This document shows positions 1 to 5,606 of a stretch of 5,606 nt of DNA, piece after piece; position 1 is the stretch's first letter, and the number at the start of each line of letters is the position of its first letter. The translations under genes and the position numbers were made by a program. Source of the DNA: Fulvivirga aurantia (GTDB taxonomy: Bacteria; Bacteroidota; Bacteroidia; Cytophagales; Cyclobacteriaceae); NCBI RefSeq assembly GCF_009711475.1, contig NZ_SMMD01000682.1, forward strand, positions 1 to 5,606. The letters are read 5' to 3'. A model generated the notes under the pieces. The model was not told the DNA's origin, searched no databases, and worked only from the letters and a program-made list of their open reading frames with translations.

Positions 1-41
1 CTTTTTTATATTTGTTGTCGTTGAAACTTATTTTTTTATGA
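1..41 (+). CDS. 3' end of an upstream gene, probably batA (partial)
   Basis: Reading from base 3, the frame FLYLLSLKLIFL ends at a TGA at 39-41, which overlaps the ATG of the next gene (38-40) in the 4-base ATGA arrangement. The same overlap recurs at the next junction, so this frame is the best candidate for the end of the preceding operon gene. In Bacteroidota the gene before batB is normally batA, another von Willebrand A protein ending in a hydrophobic membrane segment, and this tail is hydrophobic with one lysine, which fits. Only about a dozen codons are visible, so identity rests on gene order. Another frame also stops here (TGA at 22-24, tail LFYICCR) and cannot be excluded. Confidence 0.45.
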   Translation, partial: FLYLLSLKLIFL

Positions 42-1006
42 ATTGGCTATACGGACTTAGCTCTTTTGAAATAACACTCTCAATAATTTTTGTAGTTCTT
101 TATCTATCCTACATCTACAGGGTATATAGCATTGCTAAAAAATTAAAAACGCCATTTAGTAAAGTACTGATAAAGGTCGTGCCTCGCTCTCTTTTCTTCC
201 TTCTACTTTTAGTGGCTATAATGGGTCCCAGCTTTGGCGAATCTAAAAGAGAAGTAAAATCCAAAGGAAAGGATGTCTTCCTGTTGGTTGACTTAAGCCA
301 GTCAATGAATGCCAATGACATCCAACCCTCGAGGTTAGAGAAAGTAAAATTTGAATTAAAGAATATTACAGAAGCTTTCAGCTCAGACCGATTAGGATTG
401 ATTATTTTTTCCTCTGAGGCATTTATGCAATGCCCCTTAACATATGACCAAAACGCTATTAATCTATTTATAGAATCTCTCAATACAGGCCTGGTTCCAA
501 ATGCAGGTACTGACTTCGGCCCTCCTCTCCGCATGGCTTTAGATAAACTAAACGATGATGCCTCATCACTGGCGCGGCAAAAATCTAAAATAATCGTATT
601 GATAAGTGACGGGGAAGATTTTGGAGAAAACACAAGTGAAATTATTCAGGAAGTTGAAGAGCAGGACATCAAACTTTTTACTCTCGGTGTCGGTACTGAT
701 AGAGGAAGTAAAATTGCCACCCAAAATGGTTATAAAAGAGATAAGCAAGGCAATGAAGTAATTACTCGTCTCGAAAGCTCCTCATTAAAAAAACTAGCTT
801 CTGAGACTGATGGCAAATACTTTGAAATAAACGGAACCAATAATGATGTTGAGCGATTAATAAATACAATAGATAAAATTGAGGGTGAGGTAAGGGATTC
901 CCGACAAATTGATGTGTCTGCAAATCGCTATTACTATTTTCTCATTATAGCTATTGCACTATTTGCGTTTGATGTTTTAACAAGCTTTAGAACAATTAAA
1001 ATATGA
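38..1006 (+). CDS. batB: BatB-like von Willebrand factor A membrane protein
   Basis: This 322-residue protein has the BatA/BatB architecture. Hydrophobic helices lie at about residues 10-28 and 51-66, a VWA domain at about 78-280, and a final membrane helix at about 299-314, so the VWA domain is anchored on both sides and probably faces the periplasm. The metal-ion-dependent adhesion site is complete: D85-x-S87-x-S89 (DLSQS), T158 in GTD, and D191 in SDGED. It should therefore bind a divalent cation and a protein partner. In the family, Bat proteins work with a MoxR AAA+ ATPase and a DUF58 protein. They were linked to oxygen tolerance in Bacteroides and to stress or envelope functions elsewhere, but the molecular role is unsettled. 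BatB rather than BatA is chosen because a BatC-type TPR gene follows directly. The frame stays open to the left edge, so the start is not bounded by a stop. The ATG at 38 is preferred for its ATGA overlap with the upstream frame and the fitting N-terminus. No Shine-Dalgarno sequence is seen. Confidence 0.87.
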   Translation: MNWLYGLSSFEITLSIIFVVLYLSYIYRVYSIAKKLKTPFSKVLIKVVPRSLFFLLLLVAIMGPSFGESKREVKSKGKDVFLLVDLSQSMNANDIQPSRLEKVKFELKNITEAFSSDRLGLIIFSSEAFMQCPLTYDQNAINLFIESLNTGLVPNAGTDFGPPLRMALDKLNDDASSLARQKSKIIVLISDGEDFGENTSEIIQEVEEQDIKLFTLGVGTDRGSKIATQNGYKRDKQGNEVITRLESSSLKKLASETDGKYFEINGTNNDVERLINTIDKIEGEVRDSRQIDVSANRYYYFLIIAIALFAFDVLTSFRTIKI

Positions 1007-1899
1007 AATACCTACTTGTAATTTTACTAGCGATCAATCCTATTACCGATTTAGACAAGATCGCAAAAGTGAATGACCTCAAAAAGAAGGCTAAAACTGC
1101 TTACACAGAAGGGAATTACGAGGAAGCAATAAATCATTATACCTATTTGTTAGATTCTATAAAAGTTGAGGATGACAACATTACACTCAATCTGGCTAAT
1201 GCCTATTATCAGTTAAAAGACAGTGCCAATGCTGTAAACAATTATGAGTCACTTTTAGACTCTAAAGACCGTATTGTTAAGTCGGTCTCTCACCAGCAGC
1301 TGGGCATAATGGCGAACAGAGCCAAGAAGTTTGAAGAGGCACTAGATCATTTCAAAAATGCTATCAGATCAAATCCTAAAAATGATGAAGCTCGTTACAA
1401 TTACGAAATGCTCAAAAAAATGCTAGATGAGCAAAAGAAAAACGAGGAGCAAAATAAAGACCAGAATCAGGATCAGAAAAAAGACGATCAAAAGAAGGAC
1501 CAACAGAATCAGGATAAGGAAAATCAGGATCAACAGAACAAAGATCAGCAACAACAAAACGAGCAACAAGACAAGGAAGGCCAGGAAAAAGAAGATCAGA
1601 ATAAGGAAGGCCAGGAACAGGAGCAAAAAGACAAACAACAGCAACAGCAAAAAGAGGGAGAAGAAGGTGAAGAGGAGAAAAAAGAACAACCTAAACCTCA
1701 GGAGGGCGAAGAGAGTGATGAGAAAAAAGGAGATCAGGAGCAGATGGAGTCTTTGTCAGAGAAGCTTAAAGAAATGAAGATCTCTGAAGAAAAGGCTAAA
1801 ATGATTCTTGAAGCTCTTAAAAACAACGAAATCCAATACATACAGCAAGATGTAAAAAAGGCGACCAAGAGAAAGGATCCTAATAAGCCGGATTGGTAG
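1003..1899 (+). CDS. batC: BatC-like TPR protein with long Gln/Glu/Lys linker
   Basis: This 298-residue protein starts on the ATGA that also ends batB, so the two are probably translationally coupled. Residues 1-14 are hydrophobic (MKYLLVILLA) and could be a short export signal or anchor, but there is no AxA cleavage site. Three TPR-like helical pairs follow at about 27-50, 59-86 and 93-136; GNYEEAINHY and KKFEEALDHF are typical cores. Residues about 143-246 are low complexity, almost only Q, K, E, D, N and G. The last 50 residues form a conserved-looking tail (EKAKMILEALKNNEIQYIQQ, ending in KPDW), the hallmark of Bacteroidota BatC proteins. The TPRs suggest a scaffold for other Bat proteins in the periplasm. 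The usual next gene, batD, is absent downstream; it may lie upstream or elsewhere. Confidence 0.85.
   Translation: MKYLLVILLAINPITDLDKIAKVNDLKKKAKTAYTEGNYEEAINHYTYLLDSIKVEDDNITLNLANAYYQLKDSANAVNNYESLLDSKDRIVKSVSHQQLGIMANRAKKFEEALDHFKNAIRSNPKNDEARYNYEMLKKMLDEQKKNEEQNKDQNQDQKKDDQKKDQQNQDKENQDQQNKDQQQQNEQQDKEGQEKEDQNKEGQEQEQKDKQQQQQKEGEEGEEEKKEQPKPQEGEESDEKKGDQEQMESLSEKLKEMKISEEKAKMILEALKNNEIQYIQQDVKKATKRKDPNKPDW
1429..1740 (+). repeat. low-complexity purine-rich, T-poor segment inside batC
   Basis: This stretch encodes the charged and glutamine-rich linker of BatC (residues 143-246). The coding strand is built from CAG/CAA, AAA/AAG, GAG/GAA and GAT/GAC codons and contains very little T. It holds imperfect short repeats, for example the 15-base word AAGGAAGGCCAGGAA at 1573-1587 and again at 1603-1617, 30 bases apart, and several copies of AATCAGGAT. 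At 1649-1686 there is a 38-base run with a single pyrimidine (T1668). The bias removes stop codons from other frames, so long spurious reading frames appear here on both strands and should not be annotated. Confidence 0.85.
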
Positions 1900-1942
1900 C
1901 AACAAAGCGTAAAGTGAGCTCAGTTTTCTGTCATAAATTGGC

Positions 1943-1950
1943 TAGTTTTG
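1943..1950 (+). promoter_or_regulatory. putative Bacteroidota -7 promoter box before the thiolase gene
   Basis: TAGTTTTG matches the Bacteroidota housekeeping consensus TAnnTTTG at every fixed position and is followed by C, as is common. It lies 53 bases before the thiolase start, which gives a plausible 5' leader of about 45-50 bases. The -33 element is weak: only TTTTCTG at 1924-1930 is near the right place and it is not a clean TTG/TTTG at ideal spacing. The box supports separate transcription of the thiolase gene from the bat operon. Confidence 0.5.
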
Positions 1951-2003
1951 CAGCTCAATCGTTTGAAATCAAGTTTTGATAATCATAAATCCATAACATA
2001 CAT

Positions 2004-3182
2004 ATGAAAGAAGTATATATTGTATCCGCAGTAAGAACTCCAATAGGAAGCTTCGGAGGAAGTCTTGCCAATATTCCTGCTACTAAATTAGGTTCAATAG
2101 CCGTAAAAGGCGCGCTGGAAAAAGCTGGTGTAGACCCTAAAGAAGTAAATGAAGTATTTTTAGGGAACGTGGTTTCTTCCGGACTTGGTCAGGCTCCTGC
2201 CAGACAAGCGGCTATAGGCGCAGGTATCGGAAGCAATGTGCCATGCACAACGGTAAACAAGGTTTGTTCTTCTGGAATGAAGACTGTAATGCTTGGAGCT
2301 CAGTCTATTATGCTTGGCGCTAATGATGTTGTAGTTACAGGTGGATTTGAAAATATGTCGGCCGTGCCTTATTACCTACCAAATGCAAGATTTGGGCAGA
2401 AGTATGGTCATGGTAAAATGATTGATGGCCTAATGCACGATGGCTTATGGGAAGTTTACAATGGTTTCCCAATGGGTAATTGTGCTGATAATACTGCTAC
2501 TGAAATGGGAATCACACGAGAGCAGCAAGATGAGTACGCTATCAACTCATACAAAAGAAGCGCGGCATCATGGGAGGCTGGTAGATTTTCTGATGAGATA
2601 GTGCCGGTTGAAATCCCTCAAAGAAAAGGTGATCCTATCATGTTTGCTGAAGATGAAGAGTACAAAAATGTGAAATTCGACAAGATACCTTCTCTTAGAC
2701 CTGTTTTCTCAAAAGAAGGTACAGTTACTGCTGCCAATGCCTCAACTATAAATGACGGTGCTTCTTCAATCATACTTATGAGTGAAGAGAAAGTAAGAGA
2801 ATTAGGCGTAACACCAATTGCTAAGATCAGAGGCTTTGCCGATGCGGCTCAAGACCCTATCTGGTTTACAACCTCTCCTTCCTTGGCTATTCCAAAAGCA
2901 ATGAAGGTTGCAGGAGTAGAGAAAGGTGATGTCGATTTTTATGAGATCAACGAAGCATTTTCTGCTGTGGCACTGGCCAACAACATGAAACTTGAATTAG
3001 ATGCAGACAAAGTAAATGTAAATGGTGGCGCAGTATCTCTTGGCCATCCTCTTGGAGCATCTGGCGCAAGAATTATAGCTACGCTCAACAGCGTGCTCAA
3101 GCAAAATAATGCATCTATCGGTGTGGCCGGTATCTGCAATGGCGGTGGTGGAGCTTCTGCCATCGTGATAGAGCGCGTATAA
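2004..3182 (+). CDS. acetyl-CoA C-acetyltransferase (thiolase II, ACAT1-like)
   Basis: This 392-residue cytosolic thiolase is full length for the family. It interconverts two acetyl-CoA with acetoacetyl-CoA plus CoA, feeding or draining ketone-body, short-chain acyl-CoA, leucine/isoleucine or mevalonate-type metabolism. All catalytic parts are present: nucleophile C88 in NKVCSSGMK, N316 in NEAF, H348 in GHPLGASGARI and C378 in ICNGGGGAS. The sequence resembles human mitochondrial ACAT1 more than generic bacterial AtoB, for example MGNCADNTA (157-165), AINSYKRS (179-186) and DEEYKNVKFDKIP. By alignment from memory, the ACAT1 potassium ligands are kept as Y183, A243, A244, A246 and V344, so it may be potassium-activated. 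The gene stands alone between a probable promoter and a strong terminator. Names such as atoB, thlA or phaA would all be possible; no neighbouring gene fixes the pathway. The ATG gives the canonical MKEVYIVSAVRTPIG start. No Shine-Dalgarno sequence is seen. Confidence 0.94.
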   Translation: MKEVYIVSAVRTPIGSFGGSLANIPATKLGSIAVKGALEKAGVDPKEVNEVFLGNVVSSGLGQAPARQAAIGAGIGSNVPCTTVNKVCSSGMKTVMLGAQSIMLGANDVVVTGGFENMSAVPYYLPNARFGQKYGHGKMIDGLMHDGLWEVYNGFPMGNCADNTATEMGITREQQDEYAINSYKRSAASWEAGRFSDEIVPVEIPQRKGDPIMFAEDEEYKNVKFDKIPSLRPVFSKEGTVTAANASTINDGASSIILMSEEKVRELGVTPIAKIRGFADAAQDPIWFTTSPSLAIPKAMKVAGVEKGDVDFYEINEAFSAVALANNMKLELDADKVNVNGGAVSLGHPLGASGARIIATLNSVLKQNNASIGVAGICNGGGGASAIVIERV

Positions 3183-3208
3183 ATTTAATTTTATGAAATA
3201 ATAGAAAT

Positions 3209-3238
3209 AGCCTCACGTTAATCTCGTGGGGCTTTTTT
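3209..3238 (+). terminator. intrinsic terminator after the thiolase gene
   Basis: AGCCTCACG (3209-3217) pairs with CGTGGGGCT (3225-3233) across a 7-base loop, giving a 9-base-pair stem with one T-G wobble. The stem runs directly into a T tract (3233-3238). It begins 26 bases after the thiolase stop codon. The opposite strand has no comparable T run after the stem, so it should act mainly on rightward transcripts and separate the thiolase from the following gene. Confidence 0.88.
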
Positions 3239-3283
3239 ATTGTATATCATCGTCCTTTTTTGAGTAAACATGTATTTTTGCTT

Positions 3284-4621
3284 ATGCTAAAATCAATCTT
3301 CACTATAATCCTGGCTTTCTCTTTATGTACAGCGCTTGCCCAACGAGAGATGAGGTCATATTACGATCAGAATGCTGAAATCTTAAAGGAGATATATTAT
3401 GTAAGCCCTGATGACCCAAACATGATCATTGGCGATTACAAAAAATTTCACCCAAATGGAGAAATAGCTACCACCGGCCAGTTTAAAGAAGGCTACAAGG
3501 ACGGCACCTTCAAAGAGTTTTACATCAATGGCCAATTACAAAGAGTAATGACTTATGATGACGGTGTGAAAAAAAGTGATGTACGTATCTATAATGATAA
3601 GGGCATAACTGTTCAGAAAGCTAAATTCAAAAATGGTGAGTTATCTGATAGCCTTTTTATTTACTATAATGATGGATCACTACGAAGCGAAGGATTCTTC
3701 GAAAATGGAAAGCCTGAAGGTTTACTTGTAGAATATTATCCAAATGGCAGGCTTAAACGTGAAATCACCTATGCAGATGGGCAACAAACCGGAATTACAA
3801 AAACCTATTATGAGAATGGGCAACTCTGGACCGAAGGCAATTATAAAAATGGTATTGTAAACGGATACTACAACACCTATCACGCAAACGGACAGTTAGA
3901 CACAAGCTCAAAAATGGACAATGGGTCTAAGACAGGTGAATTTAAAAATTATGATAGTGAAGGAAATCTTCTGCTTGTTGGAGAGTACCAAAACGGCCTA
4001 TTAAATGGTAAAAACATAGCATACTATGCTGATGGTTCTGTTAAACATGAATTTACCTACGCCAACGGCAAGCTAACGGGTACAAACAAAGACTATTATA
4101 GAGACGGATCGCTTAAGGAGCTCATTGAAGTAAAGACGGTGAAAGAAAAAAGGCAGCAAACCAACTCCAAATACGATAGCTTAGGAAACATCACAATCAA
4201 GGAAGTATACCTCAACGATCTTCCTCACAATTCCTGGACTTACTACTATTCTGATGGAACCACTAAAAAAACCATACCGTATGAAAATGGTAAGATAAAT
4301 GGACTGACTGTATCATACTATGACAATGGCCAGGTAGCATCAGAGGAGCCATTTAAATTTGATGCGAAATATGGAGTACAAAAAGAGTATTATAGAAATG
4401 GACAATTAAAAACGGAAACCGCCTTTCATAATGACAAAAAACATGGCATCTATAAAGAATATTACGAAAATGGCATACTAAAACTAAGCGGAGAGTATGT
4501 GGGCAATCGTAAAGTCAAAGAATGGAGACATTTTGACGAAAATGGTGAAGCCACTACCGTTGACTTTTATCAAAACAATAAATTACTAAAAACCGAACCG
4601 GCTGAAGATACAGCTAACTAA
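3284..4621 (+). CDS. exported MORN-2/YwqK-type repeat protein
   Basis: This is a 445-residue protein from the ATG at 3284. A TTG at 3260 would add eight residues in frame, but the ATG gives a textbook signal peptide: K3, hydrophobic core 4-14, and A17-L18-A19 before Q20. C15 is preceded by Leu, so it is not a lipobox. After about 30 residues, the rest to residue 438 is sixteen tandem repeats of the form Y-x-x-G-x-L-x-x-E-x-x-Y-x-N-G-x-x-x-G (PF07661, MORN variant). Similar proteins are often auto-named YwqK family antitoxins. Here there is an export signal, no neighbouring toxin, and a much longer repeat array, so an antitoxin role is not supported. A periplasmic or surface solenoid binding a partner, sugar or lipid is a reasonable guess but unproven. 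No C-terminal sorting domain of the type IX system is apparent. It lies after a terminator and 69 bases before purC. Confidence 0.8.
   Translation: MLKSIFTIILAFSLCTALAQREMRSYYDQNAEILKEIYYVSPDDPNMIIGDYKKFHPNGEIATTGQFKEGYKDGTFKEFYINGQLQRVMTYDDGVKKSDVRIYNDKGITVQKAKFKNGELSDSLFIYYNDGSLRSEGFFENGKPEGLLVEYYPNGRLKREITYADGQQTGITKTYYENGQLWTEGNYKNGIVNGYYNTYHANGQLDTSSKMDNGSKTGEFKNYDSEGNLLLVGEYQNGLLNGKNIAYYADGSVKHEFTYANGKLTGTNKDYYRDGSLKELIEVKTVKEKRQQTNSKYDSLGNITIKEVYLNDLPHNSWTYYYSDGTTKKTIPYENGKINGLTVSYYDNGQVASEEPFKFDAKYGVQKEYYRNGQLKTETAFHNDKKHGIYKEYYENGILKLSGEYVGNRKVKEWRHFDENGEATTVDFYQNNKLLKTEPAEDTAN
3434..4597 (+). repeat. array of sixteen 72-base coding repeats (24 residues each)
   Basis: Residues 51-290 divide into ten units of exactly 24 residues with no gaps, for example those starting DYKKFHPNG (51), TFKEFYING (75), LLVEYYPNG (147) and ITKTYYENG (171). 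Residues 291-316 form a degenerate 26-residue unit. Five more units follow from 317 to 438; the last (413-438) is also 26 residues and degenerate. The strongest positions are Y/F at 5-6, NG or DG at 8-9, Y/F at 18 and NG near 20-21. At DNA level the copies are clearly diverged, so the array is old rather than a recent expansion. Confidence 0.85.
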
Positions 4622-4690
4622 ATCGACCGCTTATAATATTTAGCACAATTGATGCTCATAATCTTTGATGTGTAACTATTTTTACCAGCC

Positions 4691-5606
4691 ATGGACGCAA
4701 TAAAAGAAACCAACTTCTCATTTCAAGGACAGTCAGATTTTTACAGAGGAAAAGTACGGGACATCTACTTTTTTGATGATAAAATGGCAATGGTTGCCTC
4801 TGACAGAATCAGTGCTTTTGATGTAATTCTACCAAGAGCCATACCTTTTAAAGGTCAAGTGCTCAATCAGATAGCTACCAAAAACTTATTAGCCACAAAA
4901 GACATTTGCCCCAATTGGCTTTTAGACACTCCAGATCCTAATGTAGCCATCGGGATGAAGTGCGAAACTTACCCTGTTGAAATGGTAATCAGAGGTTATC
5001 TGGCCGGCCACGCCTGGAGAGAATATCGAGATGGTAAGCGAGAGGTTTGCGGTGTTGCGCTGCCTGAAGGATTGAAAGAAAACGATAAATTACCGAAGCC
5101 AATTATAACCCCTACCACCAAGGCTCATGAGGGGCATGACGAAGATATTTCAAGAGAAGAAATTATCAAACAGGGTTTGGTTGCAGAGTCTGATTACGAA
5201 CAATTAGAGAATCTCACAAGGCAATTATTTGACAGAGGTACTGAGATTGCAGCCAAGCAGGGACTAATATTAGTTGATACCAAATATGAATTCGGTCATA
5301 TTAATGGAGAGATTTACCTTATAGATGAAATCCATACACCAGACTCGAGCAGGTATTTTTATAAAGATGGATTTGTATCACGTCAGTTAGCCGGTGAGCA
5401 ACAAAAGCAACTTTCTAAGGAGTTTGTAAGACAGTGGCTGATAAGCGAAGGATTCCAGGGAAAAGACGGCCAAAAGATACCTGAAATGACAGATGATGTT
5501 GTAAAATCAATTTCTGATAGGTATCTTGAACTTTACGAAAAATTTGTTGGAGAGCCTCTGCAACAACAGGACTACTCCAACGTAAATGAAAGAATAGAAA
5601 ATAGCA
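4691..5606 (+). CDS. purC: phosphoribosylaminoimidazole-succinocarboxamide synthase (partial, 3' end cut)
   Basis: The frame is open from the ATG at 4691 to the window edge, 305 codons. The product is SAICAR synthase, which joins CAIR and aspartate using ATP in de novo purine synthesis in the cytosol. Visible family motifs are RGKVRDIY (19-26) at the nucleotide-binding N-terminus, SDRISAFD (37-44), [16 protein letters not shown] (94-109, signature 1 region), [11 protein letters not shown] (140-150), LVDTKYEFG (194-202, signature 2) and [11 protein letters not shown] (212-222). It is of the long form, near the roughly 306 residues of yeast Ade1 rather than the 237 of Escherichia coli PurC, so probably only a few C-terminal residues are missing. 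No other purine gene is in the window. The 69 bases between this gene and the repeat-protein gene show no convincing terminator. Confidence 0.95.
   Translation, partial: MDAIKETNFSFQGQSDFYRGKVRDIYFFDDKMAMVASDRISAFDVILPRAIPFKGQVLNQIATKNLLATKDICPNWLLDTPDPNVAIGMKCETYPVEMVIRGYLAGHAWREYRDGKREVCGVALPEGLKENDKLPKPIITPTTKAHEGHDEDISREEIIKQGLVAESDYEQLENLTRQLFDRGTEIAAKQGLILVDTKYEFGHINGEIYLIDEIHTPDSSRYFYKDGFVSRQLAGEQQKQLSKEFVRQWLISEGFQGKDGQKIPEMTDDVVKSISDRYLELYEKFVGEPLQQQDYSNVNERIENS

Noticed and set aside
115..748. Minus-strand frames of 172 and 60 residues opposite batB
   Set aside because: They lie wholly opposite a gene with an intact VWA domain and show no recognisable domain.
1423..1777. Open frames on both strands inside batC: an 88-residue minus-strand Leu/Phe-rich frame and a 116-residue plus-strand Lys/Arg-rich frame
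   Set aside because: They are by-products of the T-poor, purine-rich linker codons, which remove stops from other frames. Their compositions are the mirror or shift of the linker, and batC itself has clear family features.
1900..1935. Possible terminator after batC around the palindrome TGAGCTCA (1916-1923)
   Set aside because: The palindrome has no loop space, its outer arms are interrupted by a G-G mismatch, and there is no proper T tract after a stable stem.
2939..3163. Minus-strand 74-residue frame opposite the thiolase 3' end
   Set aside because: It is a shadow of the conserved thiolase C-terminus with no family features of its own.
3284..4621. Toxin-antitoxin module centred on the YwqK-like gene
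   Set aside because: The neighbours are a thiolase and purC, no small toxin-like frame is present, and the protein carries an export signal.
4622..4690. Promoter-like words before purC: TAATCTTTG (4659-4667) and TATTTTTA (4677-4684)
   Set aside because: The first has the wrong internal spacing for TAnnTTTG, the second lacks the final G, and neither has a -33 element at the right distance. purC may be transcribed from here, but the sequence does not settle it.
1..5606. CRISPR array, tRNA, rRNA, insertion sequence or attachment site
   Set aside because: No direct-repeat/spacer pattern, cloverleaf, transposase gene or terminal inverted repeats were seen; the only repeats are inside coding regions.

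Overview
The window looks like ordinary chromosomal DNA from a member of the Bacteroidota, most likely a Cytophagales-type marine or soil bacterium. The evidence is a Bat (Bacteroides aerotolerance) gene pair, starts without Shine-Dalgarno sequences, a good TAnnTTTG-type -7 promoter box, an export signal ending in ALA|Q, AT-rich coding sequence and a long-form PurC. The genus is a guess. All genes read left to right.

Layout. Bases 1-41 hold the last codons of an upstream gene, probably batA. Bases 38-1899 hold batB (membrane-anchored von Willebrand A protein with an intact MIDAS) and batC (TPR protein with a very long Gln/Glu/Lys/Asp-rich linker). The batB start and the batB-batC junction both show 4-base ATGA overlaps, so this is the 3' part of a tightly coupled operon. 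No batD or batE follows. Bases 1900-2003 carry a likely promoter and a cluster of short TCAA/TTGA inverted repeats. Bases 2004-3182 encode an acetyl-CoA acetyltransferase of the ACAT1-like, potassium-responsive type, closed by a clear intrinsic terminator at 3209-3238. Bases 3284-4621 encode an exported protein made almost entirely of sixteen MORN-2/YwqK-type repeats, mostly exactly 24 residues long. Bases 4691-5606 encode purC (SAICAR synthase), which runs off the right edge close to its expected end.

How the genes relate. BatB and BatC probably act together in the inner membrane and periplasm, with partners encoded upstream (MoxR ATPase, DUF58 protein and BatA in the usual operon). The thiolase (acetyl-CoA/acetoacetyl-CoA metabolism), the repeat protein and PurC (purine synthesis) appear to be separate units with no evident shared pathway. 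I found no mobile element, CRISPR array, tRNA, rRNA or phage gene. No new multigene system is visible. The items most worth a second look are the repeat protein, whose usual automatic name (YwqK antitoxin) is probably misleading, the low-complexity linker of BatC, and the absence of batD after batC.
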